From Oceanospirillum sp048270425 (GTDB lineage Bacteria; Pseudomonadota; Gammaproteobacteria; Pseudomonadales; Halomonadaceae): a stretch of DNA of 64,000 nucleotides. The notes under the pieces were generated by a model. That model saw only the letters and a program-made list of their open reading frames with translations, had not been told where the DNA came from and ran no database searches. Each line of letters starts with the position of its first letter. The first letter of the stretch is position 1. This document shows positions 34,030 to 42,511 of the stretch, piece by piece. The translations under genes were made by a program, and so were the position numbers. The DNA lies in assembly GCA_048270425.1 (NCBI GenBank), contig JBLWSY010000005.1, positions 124,001 to 188,000 on the forward strand, given 5' to 3'.

Positions 34030-35751
34030 GTGGAATTACTTTCTGGCGCCGACATGCTCGTTCGTTCTCTTCAGGATGAGGGCGTTGAGTATATCTACGG
34101 TTATCCCGGCGGATCGGCACTTCATATCTACGATGCCATATTCCGCCAAGATAAAGTTAAACACATTCTGGTCCGTCACGAGCAGGGTGCTGCTCACATG
34201 GCAGACGGTTATGCCCGTGCTTCGGGTAAGCCAGGTGTGGTTCTTGTTACCTCAGGTCCCGGCGCGACCAACACAGTAACGGGTATTGCAACCGCGTATA
34301 TGGATTCGATTCCTATGGTTGTAATCTGTGGTCAGGTAATGAGTCATCTGATTGGCGAAGACGCCTTCCAGGAAACCGATATGATTGGTGTTTCACGCCC
34401 TGTGGTTAAGCACAGCTTTAGTGTGAAGCACGCTTCGGAAATTCCTGAGATCATCAAGAAAGCTTTCTATATCGCTTCAACCGGTCGTCCGGGTCCTGTA
34501 GTTGTGGATATCCCTAAGGATATGACTGCACCGACCGATCGTTTTGAATACGAATATCCGAAAAAAGTTAAGATTCGCTCATACAACCCTGTGACCCGTG
34601 GCCACACTGGTCAGATCAAGAAAGCGGTTGAGATGATGCTGAAAGCCAAGCGTCCGATTATGTACGCAGGTGGCGGTGTTATTCTGGGCAAATCCTCTGA
34701 TAAGTTCACTGAGCTGGCGAAAAAACTGGGCTTCCCGGTGACCACTTCCCTGATGGGTATTGGTTCTTTCCCGCAGACAGATGAGCAGAGTGTTGGTTGG
34801 CTGGGTATGCATGGTAGCTATGAAGCGAACATGACCATGCACAATTCGGATCTGATCGTTTGTATCGGTGCCCGTTTTGATGACCGTGCGACTAACAACG
34901 TGAGCAAGTTCTGCCCAACGGCGAAGATTGTTCATGTGGATATCGATCCGACCTCTATCTCCAAAACCGTTCGCGCAGACGTGCCGATTGTAGGCCCGGT
35001 GGATTCGGTTCTGAATGAGATGCTGGATCTGCTTAAGCAGGCGAAAGCGACGCCGGATGCTGATGCTCTGGCAGACTGGTGGAAGCAGATCAATGAGTGG
35101 CGTGCAAGCCGCCCTGAGCTGTATCAGGTTGAGGAAGATCGTCCGATCAAACCTCAGCAGGCGGTTGAAGCGCTGTGGAAGGTAACCAATGGTGATGCTT
35201 ATGTTGTAACCGACGTCGGTCAGCACCAGATGTTTGCCGCTCAGTACTACAAGTTCGACAAGCCGAACCGTTGGATCACCTCCGGTGGTCTGGGCACCAT
35301 GGGTTTTGGTTTCCCGGCGGCAATGGGTATCAAGCTGAACTACCCGGACAACGATGTTGCTCTGGTAACCGGTGAAGGTAGCTTCCAGATGATGCTGCAG
35401 GAGCTGTCGACCTGTAAGCAGTACAATATTCCGGTGAAGATCATCAACCTGAATAACCAGTCTCTGGGTATGGTGCGTCAGTGGCAGGATCTGAACTATA
35501 AAGAGCGTCACTCTCACTCATACATGGAGTCCCTGCCGGACTTCGAGAAGCTGATCGAAGCTTATGGCCACGTTGCTATGACCGTTAATCGCATTGAAGA
35601 TCTTGAGCCGACTCTTGAGAAGGCCTTTGCGATGAAGGATGAGCTGGTGTTTGTAAACGTAATGGTCGATCCGAAAGAGCACGTTTACCCAATGCAGATC
35701 CCGCAGGGATCGATGCGTGATATGTTGCTGAGTAAGACGGAGCGTACCTGA
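34030..35751 (+). CDS. ilvI: Acetolactate synthase large subunit
   Basis: A 573-residue thiamine diphosphate enzyme of the AHAS III type, which makes acetolactate and acetohydroxybutyrate for valine, leucine and isoleucine. Motifs: GYPGGSALHIYDA, the catalytic Glu in RHEQGAAHMADGYAR, FAD-binding MHGSYEANMTMHNSDL, and the ThDP motif GEGSFQMMLQELST with NNQSLGMVRQWQ. The start is GTG at 34030 (GGGGGTT upstream), giving MELLSGADMLV, which matches the E. coli IlvI start. It is 2 bp from ilvH. Confidence 0.96.
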   Translation: MELLSGADMLVRSLQDEGVEYIYGYPGGSALHIYDAIFRQDKVKHILVRHEQGAAHMADGYARASGKPGVVLVTSGPGATNTVTGIATAYMDSIPMVVICGQVMSHLIGEDAFQETDMIGVSRPVVKHSFSVKHASEIPEIIKKAFYIASTGRPGPVVVDIPKDMTAPTDRFEYEYPKKVKIRSYNPVTRGHTGQIKKAVEMMLKAKRPIMYAGGGVILGKSSDKFTELAKKLGFPVTTSLMGIGSFPQTDEQSVGWLGMHGSYEANMTMHNSDLIVCIGARFDDRATNNVSKFCPTAKIVHVDIDPTSISKTVRADVPIVGPVDSVLNEMLDLLKQAKATPDADALADWWKQINEWRASRPELYQVEEDRPIKPQQAVEALWKVTNGDAYVVTDVGQHQMFAAQYYKFDKPNRWITSGGLGTMGFGFPAAMGIKLNYPDNDVALVTGEGSFQMMLQELSTCKQYNIPVKIINLNNQSLGMVRQWQDLNYKERHSHSYMESLPDFEKLIEAYGHVAMTVNRIEDLEPTLEKAFAMKDELVFVNVMVDPKEHVYPMQIPQGSMRDMLLSKTERT

Positions 35752-35753
35752 TC

Positions 35754-36245
35754 ATGAGACACATTATCTCCATCCTGATGGAAAACGAGGCTGGTGCGCT
35801 GTCCCGTGTTGTGGGCCTGTTCTCTCAGCGTAACTTCAACATCGAATCGCTGAACGTTGCACCAACGGAAGATCCGACTCTGTCACGTCTGACGCTGACT
35901 ACTGTTGGCTCCGATCAGGTGATTGAGCAGATCACCAAGCAGCTGAACAAGCTGCTGGACGTGGTGAAGCTGGTTGACCTGACCGAAGGTCAGCATATCG
36001 AGCGTGAGCTGATGCTGATTAAAGTGAAGGCAGTTGGTGCTCAGCGTGCAGAAGTTAAACGCACAACGGATGTTTTCCGTGGCCAGATCGTGGATATGAC
36101 CAGCACAACCTACACCATTCAGATGACCGGTGAAGGTGACAAGCTGGATGCCTTTATCCAGGCTCTGGGGCTGAATACGGTTCTTGAAGTGGTACGTACC
36201 GGTGTTTCCGGTATCTCCCGCGGTGAGAAAGTACTTAGTCTGTAA
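35754..36245 (+). CDS. ilvH: Acetolactate synthase small subunit
   Basis: A 163-residue regulatory subunit, the same length as E. coli IlvH. The ACT domain (residues 4-75) starts HIISILMENEAGALSRVVGLFSQR with the IESLNVAPTED stretch that forms the valine site. The C-terminal domain has the GQIVDMTSTTYTIQMTG region. It activates the large subunit and confers valine inhibition. It starts 2 bp after the ilvI stop and ends at a strong terminator. Confidence 0.96.
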   Translation: MRHIISILMENEAGALSRVVGLFSQRNFNIESLNVAPTEDPTLSRLTLTTVGSDQVIEQITKQLNKLLDVVKLVDLTEGQHIERELMLIKVKAVGAQRAEVKRTTDVFRGQIVDMTSTTYTIQMTGEGDKLDAFIQALGLNTVLEVVRTGVSGISRGEKVLSL

Positions 36246-36261
36246 CCTTCGGGTTGCCTAT

Positions 36262-36300
36262 AAAAAACCGCTGCTTCTGCAAAGAAGCAGCGGTTTTTTT
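36262..36300. terminator. Terminator between ilvH and the reductase gene
   Basis: CCGCTGCTTCT pairs with AGAAGCAGCGG around GCAA, flanked by A6 and T7 runs. It works in both directions. Confidence 0.92.
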
Positions 36301-36356
36301 ATGCCTGAAGATCGGACTGTGATCTTCTGAGTACACCGTTCAATAAGGCAGGGACT

Positions 36357-37406
36357 TTACGCGCTGACCAGCTGATCGGCAGCCGGTACAACAGGTGCTG
36401 ACTGATCGAAGAAGCCTTCGGTGTGAATCATCCCATCCTGCGCGCCCAGTGCTTTGGCGGCTTTGATGCAGTCATCAACAAATTCCGGGCTACCGGCAAT
36501 ATAAATTGCGTGCTTGGAGAGATCCGGATACAGCTTAGGCAAGAGCTCCGGGATACGTCCCTGCTGAAAGCCTTCCTTCTCTTCCTGAGTCAGGGTCGGA
36601 ATAAACTTGAAGCGACGGTGACGCACATTCCACAGCTCCATCATGCCTTTGCAATAAACATCCGCTTCGGTACGGGCGGAGAACAGCAGGTGCACCGGCT
36701 GTTTAAAGCCACGGCGCAGAGCGGCGTCCGTCAGCCCCATAATCGGCGCAAGACCCGTACCCGCCGCGAGACACAGCACGGGGCTGTCTGTGCCCGGATC
36801 ACCGATAAAGGTGCCGTAAGGGCCAGACAGATTTATCATGCTACCGGGCGTCGCATTGTCATGTACCCAGTTGCTGGTTGCGCCATCCGGTACGCGGGTG
36901 ATCTGCAGGACGATTTCACCGTCCGGGCGCGGCGCATTAGCAATCGAGTAGGAGCGTGGCGTAATGGTTTTCTGGGTGTCAGACAGAGAGACATACTGAC
37001 CCGGCCAGAAGCGGATCGCTTCACCGACCGGGCGCAGGCGAATCTCAGCGATGCGCGGGGTGCGCTCAAGTCGGTCAACCACAACGCAGCGTACATTTTC
37101 ACGGGGCGGAAACAGTTTTGGCTTGGCGTCATCGGTGCCCCAGTCGATCTCCAGGACATCCCCTAAAGGCTTACACATACACATGAGGCCGTAGCCCTGG
37201 GCGCGTTCTTCCTGAGACAGCGCCATATCCAGCACCATACCCTGATCGAACTCACCGTCTAAAACCTTAACTTTACACTCACCGCAGGCACCGGCGCGGC
37301 AGTTGTTCTGCAGGGCGTAACCGGCATTTTCAAGAGTTTCCAGAACGGTTTCACCCGGTTTGCCTTCTACAAGTTTGCCGGATGGAGATAAACGAATCGC
37401 TGACAT
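36357..37406 (-). CDS. 2Fe-2S / FAD / NAD(P)H oxidoreductase, electron donor to a diiron protein
   Basis: A 349-residue reductase of the BenC/MmoC/TomA5 type. An N-terminal plant-type ferredoxin domain has CxxxxCxxC at 36, 41 and 44 with the last ligand at 76 or 78. The FAD domain has RSYSIAN (R-x-Y-S), and the NAD domain has AAGTGLAPIMG. It should pass electrons from NAD(P)H to an oxygenase. It lies about 230 bp downstream of the diiron gene on the same strand, so it is the likely reductase of a two-component oxygenase. The substrate is not known. Confidence 0.85.
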   Translation of the reverse strand: MSAIRLSPSGKLVEGKPGETVLETLENAGYALQNNCRAGACGECKVKVLDGEFDQGMVLDMALSQEERAQGYGLMCMCKPLGDVLEIDWGTDDAKPKLFPPRENVRCVVVDRLERTPRIAEIRLRPVGEAIRFWPGQYVSLSDTQKTITPRSYSIANAPRPDGEIVLQITRVPDGATSNWVHDNATPGSMINLSGPYGTFIGDPGTDSPVLCLAAGTGLAPIMGLTDAALRRGFKQPVHLLFSARTEADVYCKGMMELWNVRHRRFKFIPTLTQEEKEGFQQGRIPELLPKLYPDLSKHAIYIAGSPEFVDDCIKAAKALGAQDGMIHTEGFFDQSAPVVPAADQLVSA

Positions 37407-37637
37407 AATTAAACCTCCGGGCCTGATGGCTGACCCTTATTCTGCGGGTTGAAACAGCAACCCGGTTTAACGGCTGCAAAATGGAGATCACAGTGACATC
37501 TTGCAGAAAAAGGTCTGCCCGGCGTGACAGGGTGTGGTTTGGTCGCGAACGACTTGAGACTGGGCAGACGAAAACAGCCACCCCGCAAACCCCAGGGAGA
37601 GTTTGCCGGGCGGCTGAGTGAGCAACAGTGACGGAAC

Positions 37638-38669
37638 TTAGAAGATCGGAATGATATCCGCTGCGTCCAGATCAGCCTGAGTCACTTCTTCACCTGTGAT
37701 ATCCACTTCCGGGATCGCAGGGAATGGGGTGTCATACTTATCCAGAACCGCTTTCAGGTTCAGCATCGCATTGCGCCAGTTTTCCAGCTTGGCTTCGTAA
37801 GTCGGGATGCCAAAGCCCGCTTCACGGCACAGGGCTTCTGCTTCGCGCTGAGTCGGAATAAAGTCTTCCGGCAGGTCCCAGAACTCTGCGGGCGGCTCAA
37901 ACAGTACCGCAGACAGGAAGAGGTAACCAGCGCGGATCTGCTTGGTGATTACGGACTTGTCTTCTTTCGACAGGTTCGGGTAATCACGCTCCATCAGAGA
38001 CAGACAGATCGCCATGTGGCGGCCTTCATCACGACCGATGTTTTTGAACGCTTCGGTAAAGACCAGTTCTTCACAGCTTTCAGACATCTGCTTGAAGATG
38101 GTTGCCGCAGCGATTTCACCCATCAGGAAAGAGCTGAACAGTACCGCCAGGCTGTACTTAGGCACAGCTTGCTTGTAACCATTCCAGTAACGGCCACCGT
38201 TGTAGTACAACCAGCGGGCGTTTTTCTGCAGGCGACGACCCAGTTCGGTCTTTGGCTCATATTCCAGCGGGCTTGGTGATTCCAGCAGCTTGGTGATTAC
38301 CAGACCGCACATCTGCTCGTGGTTTTGCTCGTCGCGGGTTACGGAGAAGAAGCAACGACGGATCGCATCTTCTTCGTGATCTTCGTAGGTTTTGATAAAG
38401 GCTTCAGCGAAAACCGGTGGTGCAGACGCATCGAACACAGACAGCAGCGTCCACCAGTAAGCCATCGCTTCGCGCTCTTCCCAAGAGTAGCTGGATGGGT
38501 CGAAGGTATCCCAAGGCAGATCTTTCGGGTTCCAGGCCTCACGCAGAGACGCATCCCAGATCTCTTCTACTTTGGAAGACTTGGTTTCCCAGCGCAGCGG
38601 GTAAACGTTGGGTTGTGGCGTTTCTGGTGGAAATTCCATGGTATGTGCAATTTTGTCTTTGCTGTGCAT
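37638..38669 (-). CDS. Uncharacterised diiron carboxylate protein, possible monooxygenase
   Basis: A 343-residue ferritin-like protein. The second iron motif is E185 followed 28 residues later by DEGRH (214-218), exactly the EX28DExRH pattern of AcsF-type and related diiron oxidases. The first is E89 ... DEQNH (113-117). No signal peptide or membrane helix is seen. Together these support a soluble diiron site for O2 activation. The ATG at 38669 has AGGTG 8 bp upstream. The reductase gene follows it. It sits between ilvIH and ilvYC but has no evident link to branched-chain amino acids. It is not a ribonucleotide reductase R2 or AurF by eye. Confidence 0.75.
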   Translation of the reverse strand: MHSKDKIAHTMEFPPETPQPNVYPLRWETKSSKVEEIWDASLREAWNPKDLPWDTFDPSSYSWEEREAMAYWWTLLSVFDASAPPVFAEAFIKTYEDHEEDAIRRCFFSVTRDEQNHEQMCGLVITKLLESPSPLEYEPKTELGRRLQKNARWLYYNGGRYWNGYKQAVPKYSLAVLFSSFLMGEIAAATIFKQMSESCEELVFTEAFKNIGRDEGRHMAICLSLMERDYPNLSKEDKSVITKQIRAGYLFLSAVLFEPPAEFWDLPEDFIPTQREAEALCREAGFGIPTYEAKLENWRNAMLNLKAVLDKYDTPFPAIPEVDITGEEVTQADLDAADIIPIF

Positions 38670-39094
38670 TGCTAATCACCTGTTATTTTTGTCGTTGGTT
38701 TTATGCCGCAGTTTTGGGGCTGCAGGTTGAGCTGGCTTTCTGTCTGCATCAACGGGGCTCTGTCAGATATCCGTTGACGGGTGCAGACGGAAAGACCGTG
38801 CTGAGCTCTTTTCTGATTCATCGCAGCGGCTGCTTGAACAGGCTGTCTGAATCATCGGTGAAGAGAATATTGCGCAAAGAGATACTAAAAACAATATATG
38901 ATTTTTTATTATGTATCGCTTTAGGGTGGATTTGAGTTAGAGGGGAATAAAATCATATCCTTATGATTTTAAATAATAATCTTTGGTTTTTAGCGGTTTT
39001 AGAACGGTGTGTCGTTAGACTTTTTGGGGTATAAAAAAGTAGTGCCTGTTTTGACTTGAGTCAAAATAGTAGTTTTGATTTTATTTTTTGTATC
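38670..39094. other. AT-rich region upstream of the diiron gene
   Basis: 425 bp with no gene. The part nearest ilvY (38880-39090) is strongly AT-rich, and contains the TTGAC-N4-GTCAA dyad and a TATACC -10 candidate (minus strand 39033-39028). The leader would then be about 350 nt long, with no recognisable riboswitch. Confidence 0.5.
39049..39066. promoter_or_regulatory. FNR/Dnr/FixK-type dyad near the diiron promoter
   Basis: A perfect TTTTGACT/AGTCAAAA palindrome contains TTGAC-TTGA-GTCAA, the 5-4-5 pattern bound by FNR/CRP-family regulators such as FixK and Dnr. Its centre is 27 bp from a TATACC -10 on the minus strand, a near class II position for the diiron gene. It also lies 29-46 bp past the ilvY stop codon. 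Confidence 0.55.
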
Positions 39095-39973
39095 TTAAAG
39101 TTGAGCCCAGAAAGCTTCGATCAAAGGGTTCTTGAGTTTCTTTTTCAGCACGCAGACACCGACATCAAAGGCCGGTAGCGTTGGCGTCACGGGTAAGACC
39201 TGAACGGTATTTGCCAGAGGGCTGTTTTCCAGCACAATTTTGGGCACCACGCCGACACCGAAACCCAGGCTCACCATGCTTACAATCGCCTCATTACCGG
39301 CAACCTGCGCGTAGATATTGGGCTTGAGTGCCTTGTTACTGAACCAGCGATCTACCCGGTTTCTGGCCAGCCCTTTCTCGGAAAGAATCATGGGCACCTG
39401 TGACCAGTTTACATCTTCAATCTCACCTTCAAACTGAGGCGCTATCACAAGGTCATCAGTTGGTGCGATAAAGAGCAGAGGGGAGAGGCCGGTGGACTTG
39501 AAGGCCAGAGAGCTGGGCAGATTATCCGGGCGGGCGGCAATGGCGATATCTTCATCACCATTCAGTACCCGCTGAACAGCGGGTTCCGGTGCGCCGGTAT
39601 GCAGCTTGATCTCGATTTTCGGATAGCTGCTACGGAAGCGGCGCAGAATATCGTGCAGAAAGCTGTAGCTGGCGGTGACCGAGCAATACATGCTGAGTTC
39701 CCCCTGCAGCTCCTGCGCATCCTCCAGCAGAGCGTTGCGGATCATATCCCACTGGCTCAGTGCTTCCCGGGCGTAATTCTGAAACTTCAGCCCTTCATGG
39801 GTCAGGCGAACCGTGCGGTTATCCCGTTCAAACAGACTGACACCCAAAGAATCTTCCAACTGCTTAATGCTGCGGCTGAGGGCTGAAGAACTGATATGGC
39901 AGGCTTCACTGGCGCGGCCAAAGTGCAGGGTTTCCGATAAAACCAGAAAATGTTTCAGCAGTCGGGTGTCCAA
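39095..39973 (-). CDS. ilvY: LysR-type regulator IlvY
   Basis: A 292-residue LysR regulator, divergent from ilvC as ilvY is in E. coli. The N-terminal winged helix reads LKHFLVLSETLHFGRASEACHISSSALSRSIKQLE, and the effector domain has GELSMYCSVTASYSFL, ANVAGNEAIVSMVSLGFGVG-like and the PLIEAFWAQL end, all matching my memory of E. coli IlvY. IlvY activates ilvC with acetolactate or acetohydroxybutyrate as inducer. The start at 39973 is an initiator-coded Met (MDTRLLKHFLVL). Confidence 0.88.
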   Translation of the reverse strand: MDTRLLKHFLVLSETLHFGRASEACHISSSALSRSIKQLEDSLGVSLFERDNRTVRLTHEGLKFQNYAREALSQWDMIRNALLEDAQELQGELSMYCSVTASYSFLHDILRRFRSSYPKIEIKLHTGAPEPAVQRVLNGDEDIAIAARPDNLPSSLAFKSTGLSPLLFIAPTDDLVIAPQFEGEIEDVNWSQVPMILSEKGLARNRVDRWFSNKALKPNIYAQVAGNEAIVSMVSLGFGVGVVPKIVLENSPLANTVQVLPVTPTLPAFDVGVCVLKKKLKNPLIEAFWAQL

Positions 39974-40034
39974 CAGGAATCTCCTCGGGAGCAGCTTAAA
40001 GCCGTAGTGAATAAGCAGTGTCGAATAATGCGTG

Positions 40035-40080
40035 TTGCGTAAATCGGGATATATTGTTGCATATATATCATTTTACGCAA
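40035..40080. promoter_or_regulatory. Probable IlvY operator between ilvY and ilvC
   Basis: A nested dyad: TTGCGTAAA (40035-40043) with TTTACGCAA (40072-40080) outside, and GATATAT (40048-40054) with ATATATC (40063-40069) inside. Both share nearly the same centre (40058). IlvY binds tandem inverted-repeat operators in the ilvY-ilvC gap of E. coli, so this is the natural candidate here. Confidence 0.55.
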
Positions 40081-40324
40081 TGTGTGCGCTGGTTTATCTT
40101 AGCCTCAACAGGAACAGGCAAGGCGTAAAAAACTACCCACAGAGGTTAACGCCTTCGATAAAGAACAGCGCAAGAGCTGACAGAACTTTACTGCCGACCC
40201 TAGCTAACAAGCGTAAGTCCGCAAGGTTTACCCGACTTTTCGGCAACAGAAAGAAAGATACTAACTACCAAGAGTTGCTGCTCAGAGCATCAGCTCTGAG
40301 ACATCAAATATAGGACCTGCCAAC

Positions 40325-41341
40325 ATGCAAGTTTACTACGATAAAGATTGTGATCTGTCCATCATCCAGGGCAAAAAAGTTTCCATCATCGGTTACGGTT
40401 CTCAGGGTCACGCTCATGCGTGCAACCTGAAAGATTCCGGTGTAGACGTTACTGTTGGTCTGCGTGCGGGTTCTTCTTCCCGTGCTAAAGCTGAAGCTCA
40501 CGGTCTGAAAGTAGCTGACGTTGCTGATGCTGTTGCATCTGCAGACGTTGTAATGATCCTGACTCCTGATGAGTTCCAGGGCCAGCTGTACAAAGAAGAG
40601 ATCGAGCCAAACATCCAGAAAGGCGCGACTCTGGCATTTGCTCATGGTTTCTCTATCCACTACAACCAGGTTGAGCCACGCGCTGATCTGGACGTGATCA
40701 TGGTTGCTCCTAAAGCACCTGGCCACACGGTACGTTCTGAATTCGTTAAAGGCGGCGGTATCCCTGATCTGATCGCTATCTACCGTGATGCTTCCGGTTC
40801 TGCTAAAGAGCTGGCACTTTCTTACGCGATGGGCGTTGGTGGCGGCCGTTCCGGTATCATCGAAACCACATTCAAAGATGAGACTGAAACTGACCTGTTC
40901 GGTGAGCAGGCGGTACTGTGTGGTGGTGCGGTTGAGCTGGTTAAAATGGGCTTTGAAACCCTGACCGAAGCTGGCTACGCTCCTGAAATGGCGTACTTTG
41001 AGTGTCTGCACGAACTGAAACTGATCGTAGACCTGATGTACGAAGGCGGTATCGCCAACATGAACTACTCTATCTCTAACAACGCTGAGTACGGTGAATA
41101 CGTAACTGGCCCAGAGGTGATCAACGAGCAGTCCCGTGAAGCGATGCGTAACGCGCTGAAACGCATTCAGGACGGTGAGTACGCGAAGATGTTCATCGCG
41201 GAAGGTCAGACTAACTATCCTTCCATGACAGCACGTCGTCGTAACAACGCTGCGCACCCAATCGAAGAGACTGGTGCTAAGCTGCGCGCCATGATGCCTT
41301 GGATCGCTGCAAGCAAGATCGTTGATAAAGAAAAGAACTAA
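40325..41341 (+). CDS. ilvC: Ketol-acid reductoisomerase (class I)
   Basis: A 338-residue short-form KARI. The NADPH fold has GYGSQGHAHACNLKDSG. The metal-binding residues lie in the DETETDLFGEQAVLCGG and GGIANMNYSIS stretches. It converts acetolactate to dihydroxyisovalerate, the step after IlvIH. The ATG at 40325 lies divergent from ilvY across a 351-bp gap that contains the probable operator. Short-form KARI is typical of Pseudomonas and Oceanospirillales, while E. coli has the long form. Codon use suggests high expression. Confidence 0.96.
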   Translation: MQVYYDKDCDLSIIQGKKVSIIGYGSQGHAHACNLKDSGVDVTVGLRAGSSSRAKAEAHGLKVADVADAVASADVVMILTPDEFQGQLYKEEIEPNIQKGATLAFAHGFSIHYNQVEPRADLDVIMVAPKAPGHTVRSEFVKGGGIPDLIAIYRDASGSAKELALSYAMGVGGGRSGIIETTFKDETETDLFGEQAVLCGGAVELVKMGFETLTEAGYAPEMAYFECLHELKLIVDLMYEGGIANMNYSISNNAEYGEYVTGPEVINEQSREAMRNALKRIQDGEYAKMFIAEGQTNYPSMTARRRNNAAHPIEETGAKLRAMMPWIAASKIVDKEKN

Positions 41342-41361
41342 GTTTCTTTTCTGATCTGAAG

Positions 41362-41387
41362 AAGGTCGGCTTATGCCGGCCTTTTTT
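41362..41387 (+). terminator. Terminator after ilvC
   Basis: AAGGTCGGC and GCCGGCCTT form a hairpin with a TTAT loop, followed by a T run. Confidence 0.88.
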
Positions 41388-41550
41388 GTGCCTGATCATT
41401 TTGTCCGGATGCTTTTGCTTTAACGCAGGTTTTATCGGGAAAGGGGTGTTTTAAGCGCTTTTGGTAACTATTTAACACCGGACAGCGATAGAGACAGAAG
41501 GCGTTCAGGGTGTAGAATGTCTGCTTCAATCTTAAGTGATAGGTTTTTCA

Positions 41551-42387
41551 ATGACTGATCAAGAGAAAAAGCCTCAGCCTAATGCGGCTCACGATGACGA
41601 TTTTGTGGAAGAGACCCGCATGTTGTCGATGGGTGAGGATGAGGTCGAAGAAGAGACTGTCGAGGAAGGCAAAAAAGTACGCCGTAAAGGTATTTACCTG
41701 CTGCCTAACCTGTTTACCACAGGCGCACTGTTCTCTGGTTTTTATGCCATTGTTTCCGCGATGAATGGTGTGTTTGATAACGCAGCTATCGCGATTTTTG
41801 TCTCTATGATTCTGGATGGCCTGGATGGTCGTGTTGCCCGTATGACCAATACTCAGAGTGAGTTTGGTGCGGAATACGACAGTCTGGCCGATATGGTCTC
41901 CTTTGGTGTGGCTCCTGCTCTGGTAGCCTTTAGCTGGATGCTGGGGGATATCGGTAAGATCGGTTGGTTCGCTGCCTTTATTTATGTTGCTGGCGCAGCA
42001 TTGCGTCTGGCCCGTTTTAATACGCAGATCGGTTCAACCGATAAACGCTGGTTTATTGGTTTGCCAAGTCCGTCCGCAGCGGCGGTGATTGCCGGTATCG
42101 TCTGGACCTTTAACGATATGAACCTCGTTGATGTGAGCTACAAGTATGCCCTGGCCTTTATTGTGGCTGCTGTTGGTGTACTTATGGTCAGTAATGTGCG
42201 TTATAACAGTTTTAAGGAGATCGATCTGAAAGGCCGTGTGCCGTTTCTGACGATGTTTGTTATTGCGCTGGTTTTTGTGGTGATCGCTTATGATCCGGCA
42301 ACCGTTTTGCTGCTGATCTTTGTGGGGTATGGCGCTTCCGGTCCGCTGCGTGCTGTTCTCAAAGGCAAAGAAAAAAACAAAGCCTGA
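41551..42387 (+). CDS. pssA: Phosphatidylserine synthase, CDP-alcohol transferase type
   Basis: A 278-residue inner-membrane CDP-alcohol phosphatidyltransferase with about eight membrane segments. The family signature is DGLDGRVARMTNTQSEFGAEYDSLAD (D-G-x2-A-R-x8-G-x3-D-x3-D pattern). It makes phosphatidylserine from CDP-diacylglycerol and serine, leading to phosphatidylethanolamine. The start is the ATG at 41551 with AGG 8 bp upstream; a GTG at 41536 is the longer option. The charged, acidic N-terminus (about 45 residues) comes before the first helix. It follows ilvC, as in Pseudomonas (ilvC-pssA order). Confidence 0.93.
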   Translation: MTDQEKKPQPNAAHDDDFVEETRMLSMGEDEVEEETVEEGKKVRRKGIYLLPNLFTTGALFSGFYAIVSAMNGVFDNAAIAIFVSMILDGLDGRVARMTNTQSEFGAEYDSLADMVSFGVAPALVAFSWMLGDIGKIGWFAAFIYVAGAALRLARFNTQIGSTDKRWFIGLPSPSAAAVIAGIVWTFNDMNLVDVSYKYALAFIVAAVGVLMVSNVRYNSFKEIDLKGRVPFLTMFVIALVFVVIAYDPATVLLLIFVGYGASGPLRAVLKGKEKNKA

Positions 42388-42415
42388 TAGCCAGACAAAA
42401 GCTTTTTAGCCCATT

Positions 42416-42447
42416 AAAAAGGCCCGCCAGTGTGATACCGGCAGGCC
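42416..42447 (-). terminator. Terminator of acnA
   Basis: On the minus strand GGCCTGCCGG and CTGGCGGGCC form a stem followed by TTTTTAATGG. Confidence 0.7.
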
Positions 42448-42454
42448 ATAAAGG

Positions 42455-42498
42455 TGCCCTGTTTCTGATGTGTTTTTATTCAGAGCAGGGCATTTTTT
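42455..42498 (+). terminator. Terminator of pssA
   Basis: TGCCCTG pairs with CAGGGCA around a long T-rich loop, followed by T6. The two convergent terminators lie side by side in the 124-bp pssA-acnA gap. Confidence 0.65.
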
Positions 42499-42511
42499 AT
42501 GCCTTTTTTAC

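Noticed and set aside
34579..35517. A 312-codon open frame antisense to ilvI
   Set aside because: Shadow of a highly conserved gene in a strong codon-bias region.
39095..39973. LysR regulator of the diiron module
   Set aside because: Sequence and divergence from ilvC identify it as IlvY, so it is not assigned to the diiron genes.
40304..41257. A 317-codon open frame antisense to ilvC
   Set aside because: Shadow frame; biased codon use in ilvC removes stops on the other strand.
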